Shown: positions 39,901-54,900 of the stretch, piece by piece
Position numbering within the stretch: position 1 is the first letter of the stretch
Layout of the letters: every line of letters begins with the position of its first letter
Assembly (NCBI GenBank): GCA_028023455.1
Contig: JAQFVV010006221.1
Span: forward strand, 7,299,011-7,363,010
DNA from: Epiperipatus broadwayi
Lineage: Eukaryota; Onychophora; Udeonychophora; Euonychophora; Peripatidae
DNA: 64,000 nucleotides
Direction of reading: 5' to 3'
Made by a program: the position numbers and the translations under genes
The notes under the pieces: model-generated
Told to the model about the DNA's origin: nothing
The model's database searches: none
What the model saw: only the letters and a program-made list of their open reading frames with translations

Positions 39901-42900
39901 TCACTTAAAATCAGGATTTCTCCATTTTATATACACACATTAAATTTTACAAGATTATAATGTAAATCTGTTCAAACATTATAGATGCCTATACTATGCA
40001 TATTGTTGTTTTTGCATTTTAAATCGCATTCTATTTTTGCTTTTTAAAAAAAGAGTACATAATCAATTAATCATTTAGTGTCTGCAAGTTTATTTTTAAA
40101 AAATGAGTAACAGCATTGGACACAATTAAATTTGACAATTAAAAATTAAAATCTGATTTTTAATTGTAATTAACAATTTAAAAATTACGTAATGTGATCT
40201 AAAATTAATGTGATCGTGAAACAATGAAATTTGATTTTTAAATGGAATTCAAAAGTAAAAAATTAAAGACAAAAATAATAATTTAATTTTTGTTAATTTT
40301 AATTAAATTTTGCCCAACAGCAGTGAGTAATGTCTTTTTATTATCATAAGTCTAAGTTCTTATTTTTATTTTAAACTTTTAGTTTACCCTAATGGAGAGG
40401 AAAACGTGAATTTCTTTGGAATAAAAATTTCAATTTTAGATCGCTTAGCGAAATGGGAAGGATCAACAGCGATTGGAAAATGTTTTAGTTTGGGCAAATC
40501 CACTATAAAAGCAATTTATTGGGATTTAGATATAAAGGCCATAGAGTTGACAAAGACTATGTTGTGGAAATGGGATGGAGCAGAATATGGGGAAATTTAG
40601 ACTGGGGAATGTAAAATAAAGTAGCTAACAGTTTTCTCTGGGCATAATTGCTGAGATTCTTGACTTCGTTTAAGGAGAAGCTACAGTACATCACATCACA
40701 TCATCACATGATGAATCTGATGTCTCAAATAACAATAATGATTAAAATAACATACATGTATGAAAAAATATAAATTACGCCTAAAAATATATTGTTTTGA
40801 ATAAAATTAAATACTGTAGTTAATAAAAAAAGTAAAAAAAGTTTGTCTTCTATCAATTTTTTCAAAATTTGAAATTTTTTATTAGTCATATTTTATTTCC
40901 TTGTTTTTTTTTTTATGCGAATTTTAAAGTAATTTTACGTTGTTGCTTTACTTTTATGCAATTTTTGGAAAATTACAGTACGTATCCCCCAATTTTCAAG
41001 GTAAGTTAAGTCTATTTTTGTGCGATTTCTTTTGTGCACATTTTCTGAAAAACCTATCTACCGCATAAAACGAGACCCAGGTGTATATCAGTTATCTCAA
41101 ATTCAAAATTAAGCAAGACTAACCAAAATTTAAAAAAACTAAAAAAAAAAAATTCTTTAATGTAACTGATTCCCTAACAAAGCAGACTTTTCAAATGCAG
41201 AAAAAACATTGATTGTATTGAAGAATTTTTTTTTTAGTTTTTTAAATTTTTGGTTAGTCTTGTTTAATTTTGACATTGGAATAATTGAATTATTTTATTG
41301 ACTAGTTTAGCTTTAGGCTTTATATATATTTAATACCACCCTTTCAAACACTATGCTTTCCAGCAATGACACCTTGTGAATAAATATAAAAGGTCTGAAT
41401 TTCAAACATCATGATCAAAAGGCAATCTCTTGACTGCATGCTGCAATGTTGTTAAGTATATTGAAATACAAACCTATTCAAACAAAGGACATGAAATATA
41501 AATTATCAATGATTTTAAATTGCTCATAAACAAATGTGAATAATGTACATATTAAGAGAAAGACTAATGCATTAGTCATTTGTTTTTTGCAACTCTAGAA
41601 CATAATTATATAAGAAATAGACCCAGCGCCTATCATTAAGTGAAAATTCAAATATAAAATGTCAATTATCCTCCTATGTGCTATGTTTTTTTCAGCAATG
41701 ACATCTTGTGAATAAACATAAAGTCTAAATTTAAAACAACATGATCAACAAGTAATTCAGTATTGAACCAGGTGGGTTATAGATCACTTGGGGAAAACAC
41801 AATCTAGCATGAAACTTTTAATTCTTTAATAAAAAAATCTAAACTTGTGAAAACAAATTGTATGATGTACTTTTATATATAGAAATATGATATTATAAAA
41901 TGCAATCTATGCCAGAGCAATTTTGACCCCCTTAGGCAGATAAGCATAATACCCAGAGGGTACCTATATCCAAGCCAGAGCTATGTATAAAATATATAAC
42001 TGTGACCACGTTTGAAGGACATAGATCTTCTTAGCTGCAGAATTCAATACCTATCATTCAAAGCACTTTTTTGTTTCGAAGTAAAAACTTCAGGCACCAG
42101 TTAATTACCCCAAAAGATAATTAACATACCTTGAATGATTGGCAAACTAATTCAGTGCCTAAGAAATCCCAACTAGCTCAATCAAAAGGATAATATAATA
42201 CATTACTGCCTTAATTAGTGGTAAAAGAATTGACCAACAAAATATTAAGTTTTAAAGATAATTTATTTTAACTAAATACTTATTACTATAATTTTTAAAC
42301 TACTTTTATAAATTCTTAATTAACTTAAACAATGATTTTTTTTTATATACATACATGCACTCTTAATAAATCACACAATAGAATATAATATAACAAAGAG
42401 CCTTAAATAAACACAAAACATTTAAAACATGCACATCAAGTTTATTTTATGCATGCTATAGAGTTCGTTTGTTTTACTGATTCTGGAGGCTTCAAATTAT
42501 TGCAATAGCTACATTAATATCAGAAATAAATTAAGAAAATGTTATTTATTACCTATAGGATTTTGGACGTTGACTTCTTGCTGTTTGCTACTTCACGTGA
42601 GTTTTTACCAACCGGTTGGATTTTAGGCTTCTGTGGAGGTTCCTATGGTTGCTATTCATTATACTCTTATTCAAGACATTTAGATATCTCTGGAAGCTTC
42701 AAATTATTAGGCAGGCATTATTTCTATCAGGCAGGTTGCTGATGTTCCATCGTATTGAGGCTGGAATCTGGCCGATGTTTCCGACAACTGCTAACACTGC
42801 ATTGTCATTAGATACATGAAAAACATTGACTCTGGGTATGACTGAAGACTGATTATAAAACTGATTGAATGATGAAAAACAGACTATTTATGTGATGACC

Positions 42901-45900
42901 TCTGGTCATTTTTTAAATTAGTTTCCATACCTGTCAGCTATATCCCTCGTTGAAATTCATCCACTGCTTTGGATTAAATTTTTATAAGATTTTAATTAAT
43001 CCGGTTGTTTTAATTAGTAGCCATTGCTAATCCCTTTCTTTTATGTAGCTTCTGAATATTTGCAATATTCGAGAGACATTTTAAACTTATACACTTTCAT
43101 TTATTTTTTTAATATTTAACTTTCATATTCCATTTTATTAACACGCACACATTTTACTATTTCTTTATGTTTACAATCTTGCTATTTACGGACATATATT
43201 TTATTTCTTTTAAATAATGGGAAGAGACTTTTTTTCTTTAAATTAAATGAAAAGAGATATTTTTAATTTTAGGTAAAAGATTTATTTTTAGACTGCTATA
43301 GCTTTAACTTTTATAAGTTAAACTTTCTCGCTCTTCCCATTACTCTTTAAACTTTTATAGATTATTTTCTTTTTTTCAAATGAGATATTTTAATTCAGTT
43401 ATTCACTGACAAATTATTCTGCAATAATTTTATTATTTATTAATTAATTTTAAAACCTTTGCATTATTTATGAAAATTTTTACTTTTAATAATTGTAACT
43501 AACAATTTTTTTATGGAGCGCTATCATTAGCAATACAGTATACTTAACAACATTGTTGTGTATGATCAAGAGGTTGTTACTTTTTGACCATACTATATGA
43601 AATTCGGACTTTATATTTATTCACAAGATGTCACTGCTGGAGAAACATAGCATTTGGGAGCATGAATGATATTTTGAATTTGAATTTTTAGTTAGTGATA
43701 TGCATTGGGTCTATTATATATATATATTTGAACTTCTCTCACATTTGTTATTCATATCATCAATACATTTTCTAATAAATTATGGAAGGCGTAACTTAAT
43801 TATATACAAATGTATATTTCCTACATAAAATTTCAGATCTGTATCAAAATAATACAAAGTAAATATTTGAATTTCCAAATACCAAACCAGTTTATCTAGT
43901 TAACAAAATACTAAAATTATGATATTCTTTCTTTAATGACAGAGCTGTATGAAATACCTATTCACCGTATTAATTTAACCACTCCTTTTTAATTAACGTT
44001 AAACTTAGTTCTGAAGAAAATCCCCAAATATAAAAAGAAATTGCTTGTCATATTATCAATATCCTATACTTAAAAGTTTTTGAAATATCCACACACCACA
44101 ATCTTATTTAAAATTTACATGAAATTTTATTAACAAAAAATGTTGCATATATTTAAAGAATATGGTGCATTGTAATGTTTAAGTCTTCCACAGAGTGCTA
44201 ATAAAATAAAAAGAATAAGAAGAAAAACAATAGAGAATTTTCACTCACATAATATAATTGACATCTATACTAAAATTTATTTGTGTAATTAGTTGAGTGA
44301 GGATGGAAAAAGTGAAGATGAAGTTAAAAAAGGAGGCATTGACTTTTGAAGAAAGAATTAAGAAAAAGATTATTTAAATGCTATGTGTGGAGTATACTAT
44401 TGCATGGTTGTGAAACGTGAACAATGAATAATAAAATCAGAAACAGATTGGAAGCCTTTGAGATGTGGACATGGAAAAGAATGGAAAAAATTAGTTGGGT
44501 GAATAAAATAACAAATGAAGAAGCTTTGAAAAGGGTAAATGAAAAACAAAGATTGAAGAAATTAAGAAGAAAAACTGGATTAGACATATATTGAGAAGAA
44601 AGTATAGTTTAATGAAAAAAGTTTTGGAGAGAATGGTGAGTGGAGGTAAGAAGAAAGGATGAAATTTTAACATTGTTGGGTTATATAAGAGCTGGGAAGA
44701 GTTATGTGGAATTGAAGAGCTGAGCAATGAAGGAAAATGGAGTGGGAAAATGGATGAATTGATGATGTGATTATTCTTTGGACCTGACCATGGGACAAAA
44801 CACTATTGATTGAGTGGGAAATAGATTAAAAATTTTGATTGGCAAGTGAAACATTGAGGATAAGGCACTTTCCAAACTGAAGACATAAACAAATAGGTTT
44901 TTCATATGAGAAATGTGGTAAAAACATTCAAGCATTGTTAGCCGAAAGATCATCGCATCCGCCTTGCAAATAAGTATTTGGTTGCAGACGGTTGTGGGTT
45001 CACATCCTGGCCAATGCTATGACATATGAGAAAAAAAAAACATTCATAAGATAAATTATGATAAATGTAAATATTTGTATATAATTGAATTTTATATACA
45101 TAAAATTATAAATTACGATTTTTACTTTAAATAACTGTTTAATGTATATAACCTGCCTAGAATTTTTACTTATGATCTTAAAAGTATAATTTATGCTTTG
45201 CATCCATTTATGAAGTTATTTGTAAACATAGGGGATTTGAACTCAGACTTTCAAGCACCTTTCAACTATCCACATTATTTTATACCACTGATACACATAA
45301 CCACACACATGTAGAAAAAATAAATAATCACCAATATATGTATTTTATGCTGAACCAGAACTCTTCGTTCGTCTAGATTATCATCTCCCACGCATATATA
45401 TAATCAGTGCTCAGTTTATATTATGATAGCAAATCTTCATACTTTAATGGACAAACTTCAGTCTATTCCAACCTCCAACTCTTCAGCCATCCATACCATT
45501 GAAAATCTGATGATGGAAAGCCCAAATCCCATGCTGATGCCAGTATTATTGCCATACCCATTGGCATCAGCATAAGATTTGGGCCCTCCTTCATCAGGTT
45601 TTAAATGGTATGAATGACTGAAGAGTTGGAAGTTGGAGTAGATTGAAGCTTGTCCATTAAAGTATAAAGATTTGCTATCATAATATAAACTGAGCACTGA
45701 TTATATATGTGTGTGGGAGATGATAATCTGGACCAACTGATGAGTGCTGGTTCAGCACAAAATACATATATTGGTGATTATTTATCTTTTCTACATGTGT
45801 ATGGGCATGGGTATCGGTGGTATGAGATAGTGTGGATACTTGAAGGGTGCTTGAAAGTCTGAGTTCAAATTCCCAATTATGCTCCACTATATGAAGAGTG

Positions 45901-48900
45901 CTTGTATTTTAAATATTTATAAAGTTATGTTAAAAGTAATAGAAATAAAATAAATTATAACCATACACAATCTTAATGGCAACTTACTGTATTCAGATAA
46001 ATATATCATTATTATTAAGAATTATTATCATATTAATGATAACAACATTTGAGAGTTTTTAATGACATGGAACAACTAATAAAGCCAATTCAATAGGAAT
46101 GCGTTTTGGGATTTTTTTCCCTGTGGATTTTAAGATGTACTTAAAACTTCTTATTCATTGCATCTTCTTCAAATGTAAATAAAAACATCTGAAAAAAGAC
46201 AAATGACTTCAAGAAGTATTTCTGACTGAACTAGAACGCTTAATTTGGCAAAATCATAATCTCTCACATCATCATTTTTTATTCAGTACTTTACTAAAAC
46301 TTAAACTATAACTTTGCCTAATTTTTTGCACTTACACATTTGACAATATCCTGCTAAATAAATACTGTAATGTTTGTTATTAATTTATTACAATAGAGAT
46401 TATCTTATCATTTTTTAGCACAGATGTATGCTTTCAGTTTTACTAAAGATTAATATATCTATTCTTATTAAATACAACCACTGTTGTATTTAATAAAAAT
46501 AAAATATGTTATTCTTTAATTAAATTTAAAATTTATGTCTGGATTAAAAATATGAAAATCTCTAGCTTAAAAAATGATAAGTAGTAATCATTAATCTAAA
46601 GAGGATACGAAATATTTTAATAATCCTGTAAATAAACAATGACTTAAATACACAGCACTGAGAATATCAAAATTTTACATTATTTAAATGGCTATAAGAA
46701 GTAAATTAATACATACATAAATGTATAGTTTATTTAACTGAAAAGTTTATTATTCAAACATTTACATTTTAATATTTCAGAGCTCTTACGTCAACTTTCA
46801 TTCATAATTTTTTTGCATGATATTTAGCCTATTTGCTGAAAGATATATATATATGACAATAATTTTAATAATCCTGTAAATAAACAATGACTTAAATACA
46901 CAGCACTGAGAATATCTAATAATATTTATGGAATAATAATTTTCACTAAACATCACATGATCACCATTCTTTGTGCTTACACAAGTTGTTTACACAGAGT
47001 CAAAACTCTTCCTACAGTAGCACCACTCAGTGCAAACCAGATTAATCAATGGATGCAAGGCTCCTCACTGATGTAAGTTACAAGTTAGAAACTCGTCTGG
47101 GGATATTGGATGAGTAGACACTAGATAGGAATTTTATGCACAAACTTTCCTGCATCCATTGATTACTCTGGATTGCACTGAGTGGCGCTACTGTATGGAG
47201 AATTTTGCATCTGTGAATAATAAATTCCAAATGTACATATCTAATAACAATATACAAGTCAGACTTACTAAAATCATTGGTGCTTGTGTATAATCCTGTA
47301 ACTGGAAGCTTGCCAGGATTTTTTTTAATTATCACTTCATCATGGGTGTCAAAGTATTTATTTTTTTCTCAAAATTATTTTACCAAACATATTACCTGTT
47401 AAAATTTAAAAAATATTAAGAAATCCATTATAAATTCCATTCACAAGATTTAATTAATTATTTTTTTATATATAGATTATAACCTAGAAACATAACATGT
47501 TGCAAATAATGTCATGGGTTTTTTTTTTTATTATTTAGTGTAAGATTGTCAGTAAGTGTATTGTGTTTTCCTTTTTTTGTAATATTTTTCCAAAATGATT
47601 AACATTTGGAATCTTTCATTGACAGAACATACACCAGGGAACTGCATGACAACATATGGATTTCTATTTAATGGAATTTATGCATCAACTGTTTGAAGAA
47701 GATGCATTTATGGCAATGTTGCAAGATATTAGAGATTTTCATCCACTGACATCAATAACCCATGATATTGTTACTTTATTTTGTTTATGCACTTTAAATT
47801 ATATTAAATTTATTTTAATTACAATCAATTCTCATATTTTGATATAATTTCTTTGATTTTTAGAATAACATTAAAATAATAAAAGGAAATATTAAATATT
47901 ATGACTTCTAGTCAGCCATATTGGAGGCCTCTAAAAAGTGGCAAAATTTAAAAAAAAAAACTGGCAAGCTTCTGTTTACAGGATTATGCTTAAGTACTAA
48001 ATCATTTTAATAAACTTTGCAATTAGCACTTTCTTATATGCCAATTCTAATCACCAATCAGATTAATGTGAGAGAGGCATTAAATTTATTTAAAAAATCG
48101 TAATATGGCTTGTGAGTTATTTTTACAACGTGCTCATTCAGAGTTTATTATTGCATACATTTTATTATACATTTCCAGTGGCATATATTTAACAGTCATT
48201 GTTTATATACAGGGCTATTAAAATTACTAGAATTGACATCTTATTTGTTATTTGAAACTACAAATTGGTTTGGTTAATACTTTATTAAGATTATTGCTAA
48301 TATAAAGTTTCACCCCTTTAACTATCAATGATTGATTTATTACTCATATAACAATGTGGAAGTTAGATAAAAGTGGATCATTTTTTATTTAACTGATGGA
48401 TTTATGAGACGAGAGAACATTTTTTGTTTATTAACTAACTATTAACTCTGACATGAATTATCATTATAGTTGTTTTTTTTTTCATATGTCATAGCATCGG
48501 CCAGGAGGCGAACCCACAAAAACCATCTGCAATCAACTGCTTGCTTGCAAGGCCGCTGCACTGACCTCTTTGCTAACAATGCTTGACAATTATCATTATA
48601 GTTGGAGTTTATTTCTTCAAAAGAATTATATATATTTGCTATACATTCACAGGCACTTATATAAACAAATATGATGATTCTAAATTTAGAGAAAAAATAA
48701 TGAATGGTGCAAAGAACAAACAATGAAGGTTAAAAATGAATGTATATGTATTTATGCATACTACATGCATATATGTGGGGGAATGAGAGAGTAGGACTTC
48801 TAAAACCATTATCCTATATATGCTTCATTTTTGACTTTTCAATATTGTTTGAGTTTTAAAATATGGAATTTAAAATATCATATATATTCATTAGGTCTGA

Positions 48901-51900
48901 ACACAAAAATATGACTTTGCTTATATTTTGCTTAATAATCTATTCATCTCAGTAAAACATATTGCTTTGTGCTGACATTTGTACGAGAAAATATCTATCT
49001 TTATTGCTATTATTATAGAGAATATTTTCACTGACATGCATATTGTACTTTGTTTTTCAGAAGAAAAAAAATGTTTAAAGTTTTTGATCAGGTCTCATGC
49101 GTATTTATATCACAAATCTTAATATTCATCTACAATTATGTGGTGAACATTTGGTAATATTTACCATAAAGATATAATAAATAGTAATCAGGTAATTATT
49201 TTTATAAAAAAAATTTCATGTTAATGATTTATTATACTATAATCAAAATAATTTCACCACTTTTCTATTAAAATTAATAAAATTGATTCTCGTCCCTCAA
49301 TTAGATGGCATGTGTTACTGTTTGTAATACATTGAACATATAATTATAACGTATTATAAAAATATATTATTGAAAATACAATTTTCCTGAAGGTTTGTGA
49401 TGATTGTGTTTTAATTGTATTTATATGTTGGATTATTTCCATCATCTAATATCAGTATTGAATGTCTTTGGAAAAATTTAACTGCCATCCTGACAGGATG
49501 GCTCAGTTGATTAGAGTGTTACCTTAAAAGTCAATACTCAAACATCTAAGAGCCCAGGTTCGATTCCCATGCCAGTACTGTCTCTGGTCAGACCAGCAAC
49601 ACTTGAAGAAGAGGGGAGAATAATATCTCTCGATACATTGTGCACATACTAATCTGTTTGATGTGCTATTACTAACAGGTGAATGTATTTGGAATATTTA
49701 AATAAAGTTAAATTTTTCTAAAGACATTCAATACTCATATTAGATATGGTGGAAATAGGCCAGCATATAAATATAACTATTGAAAATAGAGTTATAAACA
49801 AATGCCATCAAGTTAAGACTTTTAAAATAACATTCAGAAATGCTTATGTAATTATATAATATCAGTCCTAAATATGTCCTATAGTCATAAATACATTCTC
49901 TAGAAATATATACATAAGTAATACTCACATCAGAGCTAAATTTATTATTCCTTTTACAGTATAGTTAGATAAATTATTAGTACTTACCAATAGTATTTAC
50001 ATTTAGTCTTTATTTCATTTATCTGATTTCACATGGAAGAATTGATTGTCATCAATATCCTGCTATTGACAGTCTTTCACAGTATTCTATGAATTTATTT
50101 TCTTAATTACTCTTTCTTGGGAAATCGTGTGCTGTTCAAGCACTCTATAGTGCAATAATTCATTCAATTTATAGAACTGGATTTCTTTTTTTAACTTATA
50201 ATATTCAGCTTAAAATTGATCCCAGAACTTTTAACTTTTAATAGACTCCTCCTCACTGTATTTCATAACACAACTGGGTCATTAATTAATGTTAATATCA
50301 GAAATTTAGATTATTATATCCAAACTACAGATTCATTTACCACCAGACATTTTTCTAGATATATTCTCATTTTCTCTCCTCAGAATAATCATGGATAAAA
50401 TAAAAATCCTTATAAAAAACAGCATCACCATTAATCACTATGACATGTTTTGAATTAATCACATCATTAACTCTAAAGAGATTTTAAAAAATCCATAATT
50501 TTTTAAACTCAAAAACAAAGTAGGAATTGCTATTGTAATATTTTATATATCATTAAGTATATGCCTTACTTTAAAATAAGGATGTTTCTATATTCATACA
50601 GTCAATTGCTTATTAAATCAAGTGACATTTAAGCTAAATTTTTAAAATTTCTGACTCACATGACCAGAAATAAATTTTTATTTGATTTCCATTTTTCTCA
50701 AGACTTGAAACAGAAATCTTTACCCTCCAGTAATCTATTTTTAAAGTTGATTCAATTGTTTTAACAAAACTTTTTCAATTTTACAAAAATTAAAGCCAAC
50801 CTTACTCTTGAAATAGGCTTTTAAGTAAATACTTTAAATTAATTTGGTCATTAAATTCATGTCCTTAGTGCACAAACACATGCCAATTCAATACTATTAT
50901 AGTTTATTATTTACTAAAATGCATTGTAGTAAGTTAGCAAAATGTTTTTAACATCCACAAACAAAAAGATTTTATTATTTTCTTTTATTATATATAGAGC
51001 TTGCAAATAAGCTCTTAACAAGTTTTGCAGACTATTAAAAATTAGGTCATGTGACATCTGATTTGATTTTTTTGTAATTATTTTCTTTGTATGAATTGTT
51101 TCTTTTTTATAGAGAAAACTGAGTGCATTTTCAGTGTGGTTCACCAGAGTCATAGCTCTCACTGATTGGCTAAGTATGCTGGCCTATTTATTGAGGAATA
51201 ATTATGGTAATTATTTAAATTAGATTTTACATATTCCACTAGGTCAAACATTGAAACTGTTTTCTATCTTATTAATGGCATGATTGTGGTTGGCTGTAAA
51301 CCATGCTTCCTTAACTTTTTCCATCCCATCTTCTCATTTTTCTACTATAACAAGGATCATGTTTCATCTCCTCTTTTGGTGATAAGCAAACATAAAGATT
51401 CGTAAGTTTCATGATTTTACACAATATTATCATAAAGTCTTTCCGACACAGAATTTTGATAAGTTTGAATATAAAAACGTTTGGAATTTGTGTTTTTATA
51501 GTTATTTTTATATATTTAAATACAGAAGTTTAGCGACATTCTAATCATTCCATCAGGCTTCTTGAAGCCTAACTGAAATTAAATTTCTATTTAGATTGTA
51601 AAGTTTGGACTTTTAATAATTGTGCAATTCATGTTAGTAAGGACTATACTACTACAATTTTCTGCACCAAACACATCAATAAATCAAACTAATCCAGTTA
51701 ATTTGTAATCCAATATTAAATTATTTTCATTATAATACTCGAACTTCATGTATTGCTTGAAAGTAAAATAAGAAACTATTAATATGTATATGATATTTTA
51801 GCTTTAATATATTAAACTGAAACACATAATATTTTTTATTACATAATTAAAAATTAAATTTTATTTTTTCTAATTAAGTCAAAGATGCTAAATATAAGGA

Positions 51901-54900
51901 AATTTAAAACACAATATCTAGACAACAAGATAAATCTGACAAGCATGATATATGCTTAAGAAATAACACACTGTAATTAAAAAAATATATAACACACACA
52001 TATATATATATACATATAATAATAAATTATTATATATGTATAATAAAATATATTCTACAAGACTATGCAGGCAATTATCAACTATTACAGTAATAATATT
52101 TATTACTTTGCTTTTCCAGGTTTTCAGTACAGCGTAACTGTCAAAGCATGACTATAATGAATATTAGCAAATACATTAGCATATTCAGATGTGTATATAC
52201 ATATATTAAACTAGTTACTCATTATCATAGATTTGCATGTATAAATTGGCCTAGCAGTTGGCTATATCATTAAATTAAATAACCAATGCTTTATGAGAGG
52301 AATATTATTGACTCATATTTATGGATTTTTTAGAATTAATTATGTCCCAAGTTTCGTTTATTTTTCATTTTTTATTCTTATAAAAAAGATTTAATTAAAA
52401 TTGGTTATTCTAGGGTCATGCTTGAAAAACTCTTAAAATCTAATAATAGATATAAATTTGATAGAATGTCTACTAAACCATGGATTCATCCCTAACATGC
52501 ATTCAAAAATAATATCGATTTTGCATAAGGAATTTAATATTGGTTTTAAATGCCCCTTATTACTAAATTGACTTATTAACAATTCCAAAGACAAGATTAA
52601 TGATGATGATAAAGCTCAGTTGGTATATGCCCTGGTTGTCAATTTTGCAATGCCAGATACTATGGAGAGACATGTGCAAACCCAAAATCAAGAATCACTC
52701 AGTATGCTTATTTGTATAGCAGAGCTAAATACAACAGTGTTTATAGCTCAATATTTGTAGACCATGAGAAAAAAATGTGGTCATTCCTTTAAATCTGTTT
52801 GGAAAGTAGTAACAACAAATGAAAAATAAAAGAAGCTTGGCACTTAGTTAATTCTAAGAACTCCATAAATATAAGAGCCAATAGAATTCCTCTCAGCAAG
52901 CATTGGTTCTTTAATTTAAATACATAGCCAAATTCTAGGTTAATTTGCACATGCAAATGTATAATAATCAGTGTCTAGATTAATGTATGTTTGCTCATAT
53001 TCTCTGCAGTGTGCTTTAACAAAAATACACCACATCGAAAGCTTGACTCATATTTTATGCCAAAATTTATTACTGAAGTAGTTGATAATTGTCTACATAT
53101 TCTGTAGAATATATTTTATTATATATATATAATGTAACTTAATTAGTTTTGTGTTATAATTAATATTATAATTCTTTTCAGAAAAACAATAAAATACTAT
53201 TGATTATATAAAGATGCGCCTATATTATTATTATTATTATTGAAAAAATATTAAACTAGACATGGTAAATGACTAAGAAGGACTCATATATCAATACTAT
53301 TTTATTGTTGTTTTTTTTTTAAATAAATACACTATATTTTCTTTATAGTTATAGTATTATTACATTTTGAAAAAAAGTATAAAATAAAGCAAATCTTTAA
53401 AAACAGTTTCCTTCACTCTTCTGTAAGAATGAGTAGACATTAGATAGCTTAATGCTATAATCACTTCATATCAGTTTTTGGTCTAGCCTTTATCAGTAAG
53501 AACTAGGATTCAAAGCTGGAATTAATGCAACTTATGCATCTAACAACTATCTTTTTTATATATTATTCAAGATAGTATCCTGAAATTTAAAAAAAACAAA
53601 ACTTCCAGATTTTAAACCCAAGCCAAATACTTGTTTAGTTATATAGATTTGACACTTGGATTATTTTTAAATACTTTGTGACTTCAGTTTTATGCCAACT
53701 ATAGACCTTTCTATTCTTTGGCTAATAAGGTTAATGCCAACAATAATATCACATGCTTATTCTTAAAGCAGTCCATTTCACCCTGTCATATATTTAGAAA
53801 CTGACCTGGTGTATATTCATATAACACTCTGAGGAAAGTTTGGTTTCACAGCATTAGGGTTTTTTGAATTTCAGACTATTTGCTTGACTAATACGAAAGA
53901 GTAAAAAGATGATTGCTCGATGTAAAGTGCATTAGTTCCAGCTTTGAACCCAGTTCTCACTGATAAAAGCAGAAGCCAGTCAGTAATATTGAGATAAGAA
54001 TTTTATACCACTACACTATTTGACATCTATTGATTATTCTGTTTTATAATTGGAAGTTTTAAAATAGATAACTGCTTTGGAAGCGCAAGAATAAGTATAT
54101 GAAATGTCATGTGATATTTTTGATCATATTGGAAAGCATTTAGTTTTTATTCGAATCTACGCTATAATTTTATTATTACTTATATAAGATGTGCAATGAT
54201 TATTTGCCTGAAGATTTGTGATGATGGTTATTTTAGATGTGATAATACATTGGAATATTTCCATCATCTATCATTAAATGTTGAATGTCTAGAAAATTTT
54301 AAGCTTTATTTAAACTTTTCAAATACAAACAACTGTTAGTAGTAATACATAAATAAACAATATAGGTTAATAGATTACAGTGTTTTGAATATTATTCTCC
54401 ATTCTTCTTCTAGTATTGCTGGCCTTTGACAGAATACATCAGTTGGTTAGAGCATTGCCCTATTCAAATTCAATATTCAAGAATCTAAAAGAGTGAGTTC
54501 AATTCCTAAGCTAATATTGTCACTGGTCAGGCCAGCAACACCTGAGGAGGAGTGGAAAATGATACCACTCGAAACATGTATTCTACTAACCTGTGTTGTT
54601 TATTTGCATGCTATTACCAACAGTTGTTTGTGTTTGAAAAGTTTAACCAACATTTAAAAACTGCCCAATGATTATTGTTTAATGTAATTTAGGATTTAAA
54701 ATTTGTAGAAGTTTTTAAGGCATACTTAAAAGATATTGTTTATAATTTGCTTGTAGCCACATCTGTTTTTATATCTTCTTTTTTTTTTTTTGCTAAACTA
54801 ATTTTAATATATATGTGCTGCAATTATATTTTAATTATTTATATTTTTAATATATTACATTTTATATTTATTTAAATTAATTTCTGTTGATTCCTTTAGG

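Larger units (their letters stand above)
39603..41085 (+). mobile_element. Tigger/pogo-like DNA transposon with nested insertions
   Basis: Perfect 25-bp terminal inverted repeats (start tacacctgggtctcg, end cgagacccaggtgta), each flanked by TA, the target-site duplication of the Tc1/mariner-pogo superfamily. The plus strand from about 40406 reads ISILDRLAKWEGSTAIGKCF and LGKSTIKAI, a pogo/CENP-B-type N-terminal helix-turn-helix. The reading stops at a LINE 3' end inserted at about 40515, and another hairpin element lies at 39705-39840. The catalytic DDE part is absent. Non-autonomous today; termini look intact. Confidence 0.85.

Noticed and set aside
42539-42819. Two overlapping 67-codon plus-strand frames
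   Set aside because: No domain, no homologue recognised, and on the opposite strand to the gene within its intron.
47656-47847. 63-codon frame starting MDFYLMEFMHQLFEEDAF
   Set aside because: Acidic start looks protein-like but it sits inside an inverted-repeat element and turns hydrophobic noise after 40 codons.
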